DNA from: Marthasterias glacialis
Taxonomy: Eukaryota > Echinodermata > Asteroidea > Forcipulatida > Asteriidae
Reading direction: 5' to 3'
Assembly: GCA_911728455.2 (NCBI GenBank)
Contig: OU452236.1
Coordinates: 13,813,838-13,877,837 of the forward strand
DNA: 64,000 nucleotides
Shown: positions 11,088-21,500 of the stretch, in pieces
Layout of the letters: every line of letters starts with the position of its first letter
How positions within the stretch are numbered: position 1 is the stretch's first letter
Position numbers and translations under genes: made by a program
Notes under the pieces: model-generated
Told to the model about the DNA's origin: nothing
Seen by the model: only the letters and a program-made list of their open reading frames with translations
The model's database searches: none

Positions 11088-11767
11088 CAATCTGAAGAAA
11101 AAATTGGAAAAGTCGACTTTTTAACCATGATGAAGTTAATGAAGTGTTCACTTAAAGTCGATTTCGAAAATAAAGGAAAATGCGTAAACTAAAAAACAAA
11201 GAATATGTGAATGATCTCCCTCGTAGTAAGGAATGGTACATGTTGTTGTTAAGATGTTCTGTGATTTCTTATTGAAAATTGTCTCTCACTCTTGAATAAA
11301 AATAATTAATTAATATAAATAAGCTGGGGTGCACATTGAAAAATGCCACTTTGATCTGATTCACTGATTACCGAAATCGATCGATCGCAAACTATAGTCC
11401 GCCGCCGTGGAAGAGATCAATGGGACGGTGGTTATTAGTTGCAGAGCATTTCACCCTTTTTTCTTGTGATTTTTCAATACCCTTCTCAAACTTCGTTCAG
11501 TGGATGATTATAAGCCGATACTTTTCTGACAAAATATCATACAAGTTTTTGACAGCATTGCGACAACATCTCCCATCAATTAATTTCTAAGTTTACACCG
11601 TAAGTCATCAGAACTTCCAGTCATCATCAGGGGGCGACTTTGTTTGGGGGCGAGATTGTCAGGGGGCGAGATTGTCAAAGGCTGGGGGCGAGATTGTTTG
11701 GGGGCGAGATTGTTGGGGGCGAGATTGTTGGGGGCGAGAGTGTTTGGGGGCGAGATGACCAGCATCC
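10948..11767. mobile_element. 820-bp inverted-repeat element built of CTCGCCCCC motifs
   Basis: The element is absent from unit A and is flanked by the 8-bp direct repeat TAGCTGAG (10940-10947 and 11768-11775); unit A has the single, empty copy. Each end holds about 130 bp of a tandem motif of the form TCTCGCCCCCAA, eight or so copies, in inverted orientation at the two ends (about 10960-11090 and 11625-11755). The middle (11100-11620) shows no gene. An 8-bp duplication fits hAT-type or P-type transposition, so it is probably a non-autonomous hAT-like element. Ends read GGAGGCCGGTCAT and, inverted, GGATGCTGGTCAT. Confidence 0.85.
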
Positions 11768-14094
11768 TAGCTGAGCATACATACTCTGCAGCAGCATAAT
11801 GCTCATCCACTGAAAACTGTAAATATAAAGAAGTAATTAGCAAAAACAAAGTGTTCATATAAGCGTATGTTTTCAAATTGATTTGTAACTCACTGTTTTG
11901 TAACTAATACAAAGCACTTCAGATTGACACACGGTTCTCTTGATATTGTAACAATTTTGTTGTACTACTACCATGAGAGCAGATGTGAGTGGTTTGATTC
12001 CACTGGTGCTTAGTTCAGGATTTGTGAGTTTACAATGACATCATAATTATCTGTTTATATTTCTCATTCATCAATTAGGGCAAGATGTACTTTTACCAAA
12101 AGGCTTGTGACTCGTAGTTAAACACTACATTTGCAAGGGGATAAATTGCTGTATGATGTACACCTCATGTATGTAATCAGGGCTTGAGTTTGGTGGGAAA
12201 ATCCACAAAACATTTACTGAACCAGAATTTTATTTACAAGACCACAATCTTCAAAACAGTTTAATATGTAAACTGACTACTTTTGAACAAACACTCTCAG
12301 AAGATTTATCTCATTTGTCTTTTGGGTATAAGTACCATTGGATGCCTAATAGAATTGAAATTATTTATCAGCTTCAAAGTCAACATTTGAACATCATTTG
12401 TCCTATGTTTTTTAAGATACACAGTGAGGTTTTATTATTCTATTGAAAAACAAGACTGCTGGTCTAGACACTAAATTCACTGACCTCAGGCCTGAAGCCA
12501 GTGCACCAGACATTTTCATTGGGGGAGGCAAGGGGGGGGGGGTCAAAGACATTATTCCTAATTTTGTTCTATCCATTTAAAAAAAAGAAAGATTATTTTA
12601 CTTTTTTATTTTTTGTTTTGTTATCACACTAGCGTGAGTGGAATATATAGCGCTTCTGCGTCCCATATCCCAGTCAAGTTCATACTGCCTTTTGACAACA
12701 TACAATACAAATCACACACGCAAAGTTTAAGAGTTTAGAGCGTTATTTGATGAAGAGCAGTATACGGCGCATGTCGCATAATACTCTAAAAATCCTATTG
12801 AGCAATCTGATTGGACGATTAGCGCGTACTGGAAGAAAATGGTTTATATCACACTCCTATTCTACAGATCTGATTGGAGGATTAGCGTGTACTTGAATTA
12901 TTATTATTGTTGTTATTATTATTATTATTATTTTATTTTTTTGGGTGGGGAGGGCCGCCTATTTAATATCGTACCATTCATTTTTGCATTTTTTCGATCT
13001 CATTTGGGGGGCAGGGGCACAGTGTAAATTTCGAGCCCTGGTATTGTACATATTTACTGCTTTTACTTGTGACTTATTACAAAAAGCCTCTTGACATGCG
13101 GGTTGGGGCCGGGAGGGGAAGGTCCGAAGGAACTTATTTCTTACACAGCTATGTCCACTTGCTGCTCTGGTGATGCTTTTTCCCCTTTACACTTGCAGGG
13201 AAACAAATAGAATCTAAATACAAGTCAACGAGAATTTCATAAACTTGATCCAGCTAACATGACAAGTATTATTATTATTATAAGACTAACCATAGTCATA
13301 GAGCTAAGACTAGTATAAGAGTATGTTTTTAAAACACAGCTGTAGTTGTACTACTACCTGACTACAGTACGTGTACAAGTTGCAGTTTGGCTTTGGTTGG
13401 TCCTATCATAGAGAAAGGACCCCGTTGAGGTGAAGGCAGAACACTCATGAAGCAACCCACTTCCTCGTCATGCTTGTAATTGTATTGTAAATTGTAATGT
13501 CTTTTTCAATAAAAACATTGTCTTGCCTTGCATAATTAATGTAACTAAATTTGTCTTTTTATTTTGCCCCTGTACAAATGATGAACATGAACAATGCGTC
13601 AGCTATTCAATTGGTAAAATGTGTGCACAAAAGAAATGTTGAATTGATGTTAACGTTTCTGTCTAAACAATAAACATGATGCATCGGAGGAGCAAGAACG
13701 AACAACTTACACCATCTATGATCTACAGTATATTAGTAGGCACAACGATTAACGTTAGTGCTGTCTCAGTGTCGAACTTTTCATGTGCATGTACGAACGT
13801 GAATCACGGGACTTTTTTCCCGGCTGATCTGCTCAAGACTAAGTTAAAGTAGTATTTCTTTAAACTAAAAGTAAAACAAAATGTATGGATTTTCTAAATC
13901 TAAACTACAAACTAATCTGTGCCACACACTGGTTCGTATCGGACGGTCTTTTTCATGCTCAAACTCACGATAGTCTGGTACTACTGTGTGAGCACATGTT
14001 TCGTGCGCGTTTCGCGTTGGACCGAAAATGGCTTCTAATCGCAAGTTGTCGCAACTCTCCCAATATACGGCTCTGCCACAGACATAAAGAGAAC
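11088..14094. other. Non-coding 3' part of unit B
   Basis: No gene is recognised. After the inserted element the sequence follows unit A (7000-9366) closely, including the G-run near 12530, the ATT microsatellite near 12898-12935 and the AATAAA near 13509. A piece of the approximately 80-bp tandem repeat is missing near 12790 relative to unit A. Confidence 0.5.
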
Positions 14095-14402
14095 GCCCTC
14101 ACTCGACGCCACCCACCCAACTAGTCTGGTTCCCTGACCAAAGATTCCCCGACAGATTTTTTGGTCTGAAAACCAGACTACCAGCCAACCATTATTTTGA
14201 CCTCAGTGAGGGCGCCAATGAGGGCGCTGCTTGATTGGACTCAGACGACGTCAGACGGTGGTTGGAAAGTCCCCTGCGCGCGCTATCTTCGTCAGTGTTT
14301 GGTTCGTGGCCCTGCCTTAGTTACAAGCAGCCTGTTCAGTAAGTAAATTTTGCATGTTTTCACCATTTTATTTAATAATCAATATATGGGAGAAGATGTC
14401 AC

Positions 14403-14755
14403 TGTTGTAGTTGGATGAATCCCAAATAAATATGAGGCTTGTAAAAGAGGAAATGTTGAATCTTGAATGATATAACTTTTATTGAAATCCAAAGTAACTC
14501 AGTGTAGATACAAGCAATATGAAGGACAAGAAAGGAATGCTGTGAGAGTGTGCATGGGTGCACTGATTCTCTACATGGGGTCTGTGAGATGTTGCAATAG
14601 ATGTAATGCAACACCTCTATGCAAATGATTATGTAAATGGTTATGTAAATGGTTATGCAAATGCTATGCAAAATGCAGCACCCGTGTCAACAAGCGAGGG
14701 CGCTATGAACAAGTACAGTTATTAGAATATTCAGTTCAAAGAATGGTTCACCACA
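14403..14755 (-). repeat. 3' LTR of the Gypsy-type element
   Basis: Read on the - strand the repeat begins TGTGGTGAACC directly after a purine-rich tract (TGAGGGGGGCTCC), as expected for a 3' LTR, and probably ends in CTACAACA. The 338 bases 14418-14755 match 16943-17280 without a difference that I can see. The outer end is inferred from the TG...CA rule. Confidence 0.75.
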
Positions 14756-14792
14756 GGAGCCCCCCTCAGTGAGCAAGTTATGAGCGAACGAC

Positions 14793-16941
14793 TTAACTTA
14801 GAAACTTCTGAGGCCAATGAACCTGCCGGCCAGACCGAGTTTTCCGAATAACCGGTTCAGTGGGCGGTGGGTTGTTAGGGATGGGTATGGTAGTTGGAGC
14901 GGGGGTCTGTGGTTGTACTACAGTCTGAGTGTTATCAAGGTGTGCAACCTTCAATCGATCAATGCTGATAGTGTCTATGCGTCCATTGATATCAATTACA
15001 AAGTGTTTTTCTCTGCGGCTAATCACTCGGTAGGGGCCATCATATGGTGGCTGCAAGGGTTTGCGAACGGCATCACGGCGAATGAAAACATGGGTACAGG
15101 AATGAAGTTCTTCGGCGACGTGAACGGGACGGCTTTGTTGCGTGCGTGTTTGAGTAGGTCGCAAACGTTGCATTGTAGCCTTGAGTCTGTGAACATAGTT
15201 CTGAGGGTCCAAGGGGGATGTGAGCGACTCAGGATTGAAAAATTCACCGGGCAGGCGCAGGGTTGTGCCAAATACAAGTTCTGCTGTACTATGGCCCAAA
15301 TCTGTCTTGAGGGCAGTGCGAATACCAAGTAATACTAGTGGCAATTTCTCTGACCACTTGGTTGGATCACTGTGCGCCTTTAAGGATGCCTTAAGTTGGC
15401 GGTGAAATCGCTCAACGAGTCCATTTGCAGCTGGATGATAGGCCGTAGTGTGTATGTGTTTACTACCCAGTAATGCGGAAAGGGCACGGAAGAGTGAGGA
15501 CTCAAATTGTCGGCCACGATCAGTGGTTATCGTCGTTGGAGTGCCAAACATTGCAATCCACCTGCTGAAGAAAGCCTTAGCAACAGTTTCAGCACTAATG
15601 TCGGAAATCGGTATCGCTTCGGGCCAACGAGTGAAGCGATCCACACAAGTGAGTAGATACTGACAACCCCCAGATAGAGGCAATGGGCCAACTAAGTCCA
15701 GGTGTACATGACTGAACCGTGCATCGGGTGTGGTGAATGTTCCGAGGGGTGTGACAGTATGGCGATGAACTTTCACACGCTGGCATGCCAGACAAGAGCG
15801 AGTCCATTGACGAATATCACGATTAATGTTTGGCCACACAAAACGATCAGTGACGAGGCGTTGCGTAGCTCGAATGCCAGGGTGCGAGAGGGAATGGAGC
15901 GAATCAAAAACTGTACGCCGGAGTGCGGCGGGCACGAATGGTCGCGGGGAGCCGGTAGAAGTGTCACAGACAATAGTGGAATCACCCGTGAAAAGTGAAA
16001 CATCGTTTAGTTTCAGTGAAGTTGAGGATCCACGTAACTTAATCAACTCCTCATCATTATGTTGCATCCGTGCCATGAGGTCAAAATCGATGGCGGTAGG
16101 GAGGGAGGTGGAATTAAGTAAAACACGTGACAACGCGTCAGCTACTGAATTGTCAACACCTGTGACATGACGAATGTCTGTCGAAAACTGCGAAATGAAG
16201 TCCAAATGGCGTATCTCGCGTGGAGAGTATCGATCAGGTGATGCTTTGAAGGCATGAGTGAGCGGTTTATGATCAGTGAGAATGTGGAACTGTCGACCTT
16301 CCAGCGATTGTCGGAAATGTCGGATGGCTAGATAGATCGCCAAAAGTTCTCTACCAAAGGCGCTGTAGCGTGTCTCAGCGGGTTTGAGTTTGCGAGAGAA
16401 GAATGCAATTGGTTGCCAGATGTCGTCAGCGCGCTGCTGGAGAACGGCTCCAACTGCAACATCGGAGGCATCCGTCATAATGGATAACGGTGCGTGCGAC
16501 TTGGGATGGGCGAGCAATGTGGCGGTAGCGAGAGCACTTTTTACAGTTTTGAAGGCTTGTGAGGCATCATCATCCCAAGTTAATTTATCCCTGGATTTTG
16601 GACCGCCACGTGTGAGTTCTGTGAGTGGTTGTAGGATGGTAGCCGCCTGAGGAATGAAACGTCGATAAAAATTCACCAACCCGAGGAATTCCTTTAGCTG
16701 ACGTTGCGTGGTTGGTTGCGGAAAGTCAGTTACCGCTTTGATTTTGTCTGTGAGTGGGCGGACGCCGTGTGAATCAACACGATGGCCCAGGAAATCCAGT
16801 GCCTCAACACCGAATTGGCATTTTGCAGGGTTGATGACTAGGCCATACTCAGACAAGCGTGTGAAAAGTTGGCGTAAATGCTGTTCGTGTTCCACAGCAT
16901 TTGCGCTGGCAATGAGTAGATCATCAATATAAACGTAGCAA
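14793..16941 (-). pseudogene. Ty3/Gypsy-type pol, 5'-truncated (RT end, RNase H, integrase)
   Basis: An open frame of about 715 codons runs from the right LTR junction to a stop at 14793. In order it shows: the reverse-transcriptase catalytic box as YIDD (usually YVDD or YADD in this group); the RT connection; an RNase H domain ([13 protein letters not shown], later LTDHKPL); an integrase HHCC finger (H-P-G-I, then SCLACQ); the integrase core with D in HLDLVGPL, D in TTDRGRQF and E in NGLVERFH; and a C-terminal [11 protein letters not shown] segment. Gag, protease and the first two-thirds of RT are missing, so the copy cannot be autonomous. The remaining frame has no stop, which suggests a recent deletion. 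Domain order RT-RH-INT is that of Gypsy, not Copia. Confidence 0.9.
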
Positions 16942-16942
16942 A

Positions 16943-17280
16943 AATCCCAAATAAATATGAGGCTTGTAAAAGAGGAAATGTTGAATCTTGAATGATATAA
17001 CTTTTATTGAAATCCAAAGTAACTCAGTGTAGATACAAGCAATATGAAGGACAAGAAAGGAATGCTGTGAGAGTGTGCATGGGTGCACTGATTCTCTACA
17101 TGGGGTCTGTGAGATGTTGCAATAGATGTAATGCAACACCTCTATGCAAATGATTATGTAAATGGTTATGTAAATGGTTATGCAAATGCTATGCAAAATG
17201 CAGCACCCGTGTCAACAAGCGAGGGCGCTATGAACAAGTACAGTTATTAGAATATTCAGTTCAAAGAATGGTTCACCACA
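16943..17280 (-). repeat. 5' LTR of the Gypsy-type element, truncated at its inner end
   Basis: The first 338 bases of the LTR are present; then sequence jumps at about 16942 straight into RT codons. The deletion therefore removed the last approximately 15 bases of the LTR, the primer-binding site, gag, protease and most of RT. No matching 5-bp target duplication was found outside the two LTRs (left flank GTCAC, right flank AATAC). Confidence 0.8.
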
Positions 17281-17700
17281 AATACTAAATCAAGTAATCA
17301 GAGTCATACTACTAGTACTAGTTTAAAGTACCAGAAACCAGGAAACGGACTTTCACTTATTCACCGGAGTACTGTTCACGGTAACCCCATATCATACCAT
17401 ACATTTTGCCAATGGTGGCCAACCCCCAATACGCTGGACTCCCTCCGCTTCTTGGCCCAACGAACCCTGTCCTTTAAAACCAGACATCAACTTTCGAATC
17501 GAGACTTACTTTTTTTGGCAAATTTATCCCTCAATGATCGGTTGGTTGTTGCTGTCAGACATGTCAGACTCACAGGCAGAGTCTGGAGAAGATTTCCGCA
17601 CGATCCCCCGTGCGATAAATCAAAGGCTTTTGCTGGAATTTTATGTCAAATCTCGGTGATATAAGCCCATGTCAACGACGGCGGAGGAGCCATGATGGTT
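17281..17700. other. Intergenic, upstream of the caspase gene
   Basis: No gene is seen. The stretch lies between the retroelement and the caspase leader, and a short CTAGTACTAGT palindrome occurs near 17312. Confidence 0.4.
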
Positions 17701-17764
17701 GCTGTTCAGCGCGGGTCCCTGCACTAGTCTTTATTCCAGCAGTCATTTTGCGACGTTTACCGGA

Positions 17765-17774
17765 TAGTGGTGAC
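17765..17774. promoter_or_regulatory. CRE-like site upstream of the caspase leader
   Basis: GGTGACGTCAAGG contains the full palindromic CREB/ATF half-site pair TGACGTCA. It lies about 100 bp before the putative first leader exon, which ends at a GTAAGT donor near 17870. A promoter role is inferred from position only. Confidence 0.3.
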
Positions 17775-17964
17775 GTCAAGGTGTCGCGCAGCGGTAAACG
17801 TTCTTGAATGTGCTGACTGATTGCGCGCATTACCATGACTGATTTTGCTGGACTTTTACTTGCACTATGTAAGTATTATTATGCACCTGCAACTTATGGC
17901 ACCGCACACAAGCAATAAGTTTCCTTGGCGTACATAATAAATAGGACGTCCTGACTGAAGGACT

Positions 17965-18288
17965 ATGCCGAGTACTGATGTAGATGTAGATGGTAATCTA
18001 ATCAAAGAATTCAGAAACTCAGAATGTATGGCTTTGGATATTGCTGTACTTAAATATTTTACTGGTAAATACGAAATTGTTCATTTTGTTGAAAAACCTT
18101 GGAAAGAAATTGTCAAGGTCAACCAAAAAGTTGGGAAATGCCTGGTGGTCAGAAAAAGAGAGAATTCTGCCAGTGGTGGTCAAGGAATCCTTAGTGCCAG
18201 ACGGCTTTTTCTGCCACCGACCACCATGAGCAGAACCCTGCAGAATACAACAATGACATACCTGTTTGCAATCATGATTCACGAATAA
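17965..18288 (+). other. Open frame in the caspase leader intron, probably not coding
   Basis: A 107-codon frame lies within the interval that I read as the first intron of the caspase gene. It has no recognisable domain, no clear Kozak context and no splice link to neighbours. It is listed so that it is not mistaken for a gene. Confidence 0.25.
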
Positions 18289-18535
18289 TGAAAAAAAAGC
18301 CTCATGCCGTTTGAAAAATGTTTGGATGCATTATGCGTTAGACCTAACCTGTGACATCACATCTTTTACAAAAGAGCTCCAGAGACAATATACTGAATAT
18401 AGACACTAAAGACACATAGGGGGTTAGTGCATTACACTGTCACGCCCATAATTTTGATATAATTATTTCTAATTTTTCTTTTTCAAAACAGCTTCTGTTG
18501 TTGAAGTTCTGCCAAACTACGAGTGATCTTGTAAA

Positions 18536-21500
18536 ATGGCTAGAACAGGAAAACCCGACCCACACACAGACTTGCTTCTGTTCTTAAACAAAGCCATAAA
18601 TCAAGAACAGCTTGAATCCATGAAAAACACAGTCAAGTCAAAGGAGTATGGTGGTTTCTTGGCAGGAGAATTGGAAAAATTGAGCAAAACGCTACCATTA
18701 CTTGAAAAAATGGAGCACAAAGGAGTATTTAGAGTGACAAGCTACTCCCCAAAAAATGTGAATTATATAAAACTGAAGGAGATTATTAAAAAATGTGAAA
18801 TTGACGGTGCTGAAGAGGAGATCACATCAGCAGAGAGCAAGTTGAAAGATTTAGGTAGGTTATAAATAGATAGATGATCTGGAATTATTCCAATAAAGAC
18901 AGTCAAGAATTGGTAATTACCAAAACAAAAATCAGGCCTGATTGCTTCGTTCTTGGAAGGGAAAGGGCAACAAGGCATTTCGTTCTTGATAAAGGGCACC
19001 TCTATGAAGAATTTGTAAATTTCTATCAGGGCACATTTTAAGGGCAGCAAGGCAATGACCAGGGTCAACGGAGGCAATCGGAGGCAATTGCCTCCGTTGC
19101 CTGCGTGAAGTTCTCTATCAGGACTGAAAAATATATAAAACTTTTAATCTGAAAGCTCATTGATTTACAACTTCATACCAGTATCAATCTTCTTTGTGAG
19201 GAAGATAGTTGTGCCTGATGTACTGTCAAAGTTTAGAAAAGAGCGTTTGAAAACCCTACAAACCACTGACTGCTTATTTCAATTGCAACAGTTGACATAA
19301 GCCCACAATAAACATTCACAAAACCCTGACAAAACGTGTAATTATATTGTTTTTCATCGTTTTCAAGAAAATGTACAGAGTCCGTAAAGGGACACGATGA
19401 AAAAAAAGGTAATGAACACAGAAATTAAATGGAGTTTTTCGAGCACATGAAATGATTTCGAGTGCACTAAATGATTGTGAGTGCATGAAATGAAAAACTA
19501 AAATTATTTCGTTGTTCATTAATTTGTTTTCATCATGTGCCCCATATGGGGCTCCATAGAAATGTTACCTCAGAAGTTGATTAATTTTTCACAGAGTGGT
19601 TATAAATACGGTGTGTTTATTGAATTAAAATAGAATAGGCCTAATTGAATTGACAAACCAATGATGTACTTACATCTCTTTTCAACTAAGGGAAGTAATT
19701 TCATCGGAAATGGGTTTTGAGGCATTGCACGGTGAGGTATCTATATATATTCGGTTTGCGGTAACACCGTGTGTATATATATATATCCACTTTCCTATGT
19801 ACAGTAGATTGTTCTTGTGAGAACTTGTCCTGCTCAGCAGGGACTACTACTACTTTCGCGTAGTGGATCAATTAAGACCAATTAATGACTCAATCCGCGG
19901 CAGTGAAATTAATCACGAGAAGCCCCCCTCGATCCACTCAGCGAAGTAAGTAGTCCCGGCCAAGCAAGAACAATCTGCTGTACATAGCAAAGATACACAT
20001 GGTATTACTGCAAACCAAACATACAATTTCATCAGAGTTAGAATTACATACCATGAGAATATTTTAAAGGGGTACTTAGGCCAAGACATGGGAAGTCATG
20101 AAGGAATTGAAAAGAAGAGCCATTCATGGCATTGAAACCCTTCCTCCCCCTAGTCCCCGTACCCACAGGCAACTTCAATCCTCCACTCTATGGTCACTCC
20201 ACACAAAAAAATGTTTGGACATGGATAAGATTGGTACATGTACACTGTGCCCAGGAGTAAGCAATTGATATTTGGGTGGACAGTCCTCGATCCTTTGCAA
20301 TCAGACAACTTCCTCAATGATTTTTGGTTCATTTAGGATGGTTATGGTTTACATCTAGGTAAGCTTACATCTAGGGGACCGGGAGTGTATTTGTTGACTG
20401 CCTTTCTGTATATTCAACAGCTCATAAAAAAGATACATTTTTCAATCTTTGTATCTAAACAATTTTCTTCGTTTTGCATCTCAAGGTTACTTTGTGGAAA
20501 GGGAATGCCACGCAGACGCTGCATTTAGTTCACCTGTTGCCATGGAAACGGAACCTCCCCTCAATGTGAACAACTCCCGCAGTGACAGAAGTAAGTCAAG
20601 TTAATGGACAGATCCTGCATGTGTTTAGCTCCACTGATCCTACCAACTGCCCATCAACTGTGCTCACATTGGTAGCACTTACAACATATTTTTCTTGCTT
20701 TGCACGTGCGCGTCCACCCGCACGCACTGTGAATCTTCCATGCTGATTGGTACATGTGCGCAGCTGATGCACTACTGCCGTGTCGCGTGCGCATGCGAAG
20801 GCCATAGCTGCGGTGGTGTAAACCACTAGAGCAAGCTTTTACAGATAAAGTGGTAGAATGTATATATAACTATTATATTATTACTTTATTTTGATAAGGC
20901 AAGGAACGCAATCATTTTTATTCTTTATCAATAACCCTTAAATATAGCTTTGAAATATCTCACACGTTTTAAATACAATTTCCTGTATATTTTAGGTGAC
21001 GCTTTTCCATCTGGTATTGTTGTGGCAGATTCTGGTGGTGGCAGTTCTTCAGATGAATTTGTTTATGCAAAAGGCAAAGGATACTTGTTGTATATCAACA
21101 ACTTTGAAAATTCTGGTGAACCACGACGAAAAGGTAAAGTAAAAATCTATTCAAAGTAAAAAAAAAAATCACAGAATTTCATTGGATGGAAACTAATTTA
21201 CTCTTCCAAAAGCCAATGATGTAATGCAGTGTATTATATCTCTGAAATCCTATGATCAGTGTGTTTGCTGACAAAGCCCATCCGCTTGTGGCATTTTGAG
21301 GCACTCTCATACTTATGCCAGGCATAAGATTTCTCAGGATTTTTCCTGATTTCAGGATTTCATCACAATCTCATTGAACCTGTAAATTTTCTGGAAAGAA
21401 TGTAAAACAGTCACCAAATGGAGAAAGAAACAGTCCACATTGTGTCCAAACCTGTAGTTACATGTATGTATGTCTAAATCACCTGAATTGCAACAGCCAG

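Larger units (their letters stand above)
9370..14094 (+). mobile_element. THAP-gene unit B with terminal inverted repeats
   Basis: Unit B repeats unit A from 5464 onward in the same orientation, with small indels and a few substitutions. It differs mainly by an 820-bp inserted element at 10948-11767. Its right end (about 14041-14090) again carries the inverted CGTATATTGGGAGAGTTGCG block, followed by CCACAGACATAAAG, which is the complement of CTTTATGTCTGTGG just outside the left end of unit A (5450-5463). The inverted ends therefore also bracket the pair as a whole. Confidence 0.6.

Noticed and set aside
5464-14094. A full P-type transposase inside the THAP units
   Set aside because: Apart from the two THAP exons, no frame longer than about 130 codons exists and none resembles an RNase H-like transposase core.
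14817-16932. Several + strand frames of 60-170 codons
   Set aside because: They lie antisense to the Gypsy pol frame, whose domains are unmistakable on the - strand.
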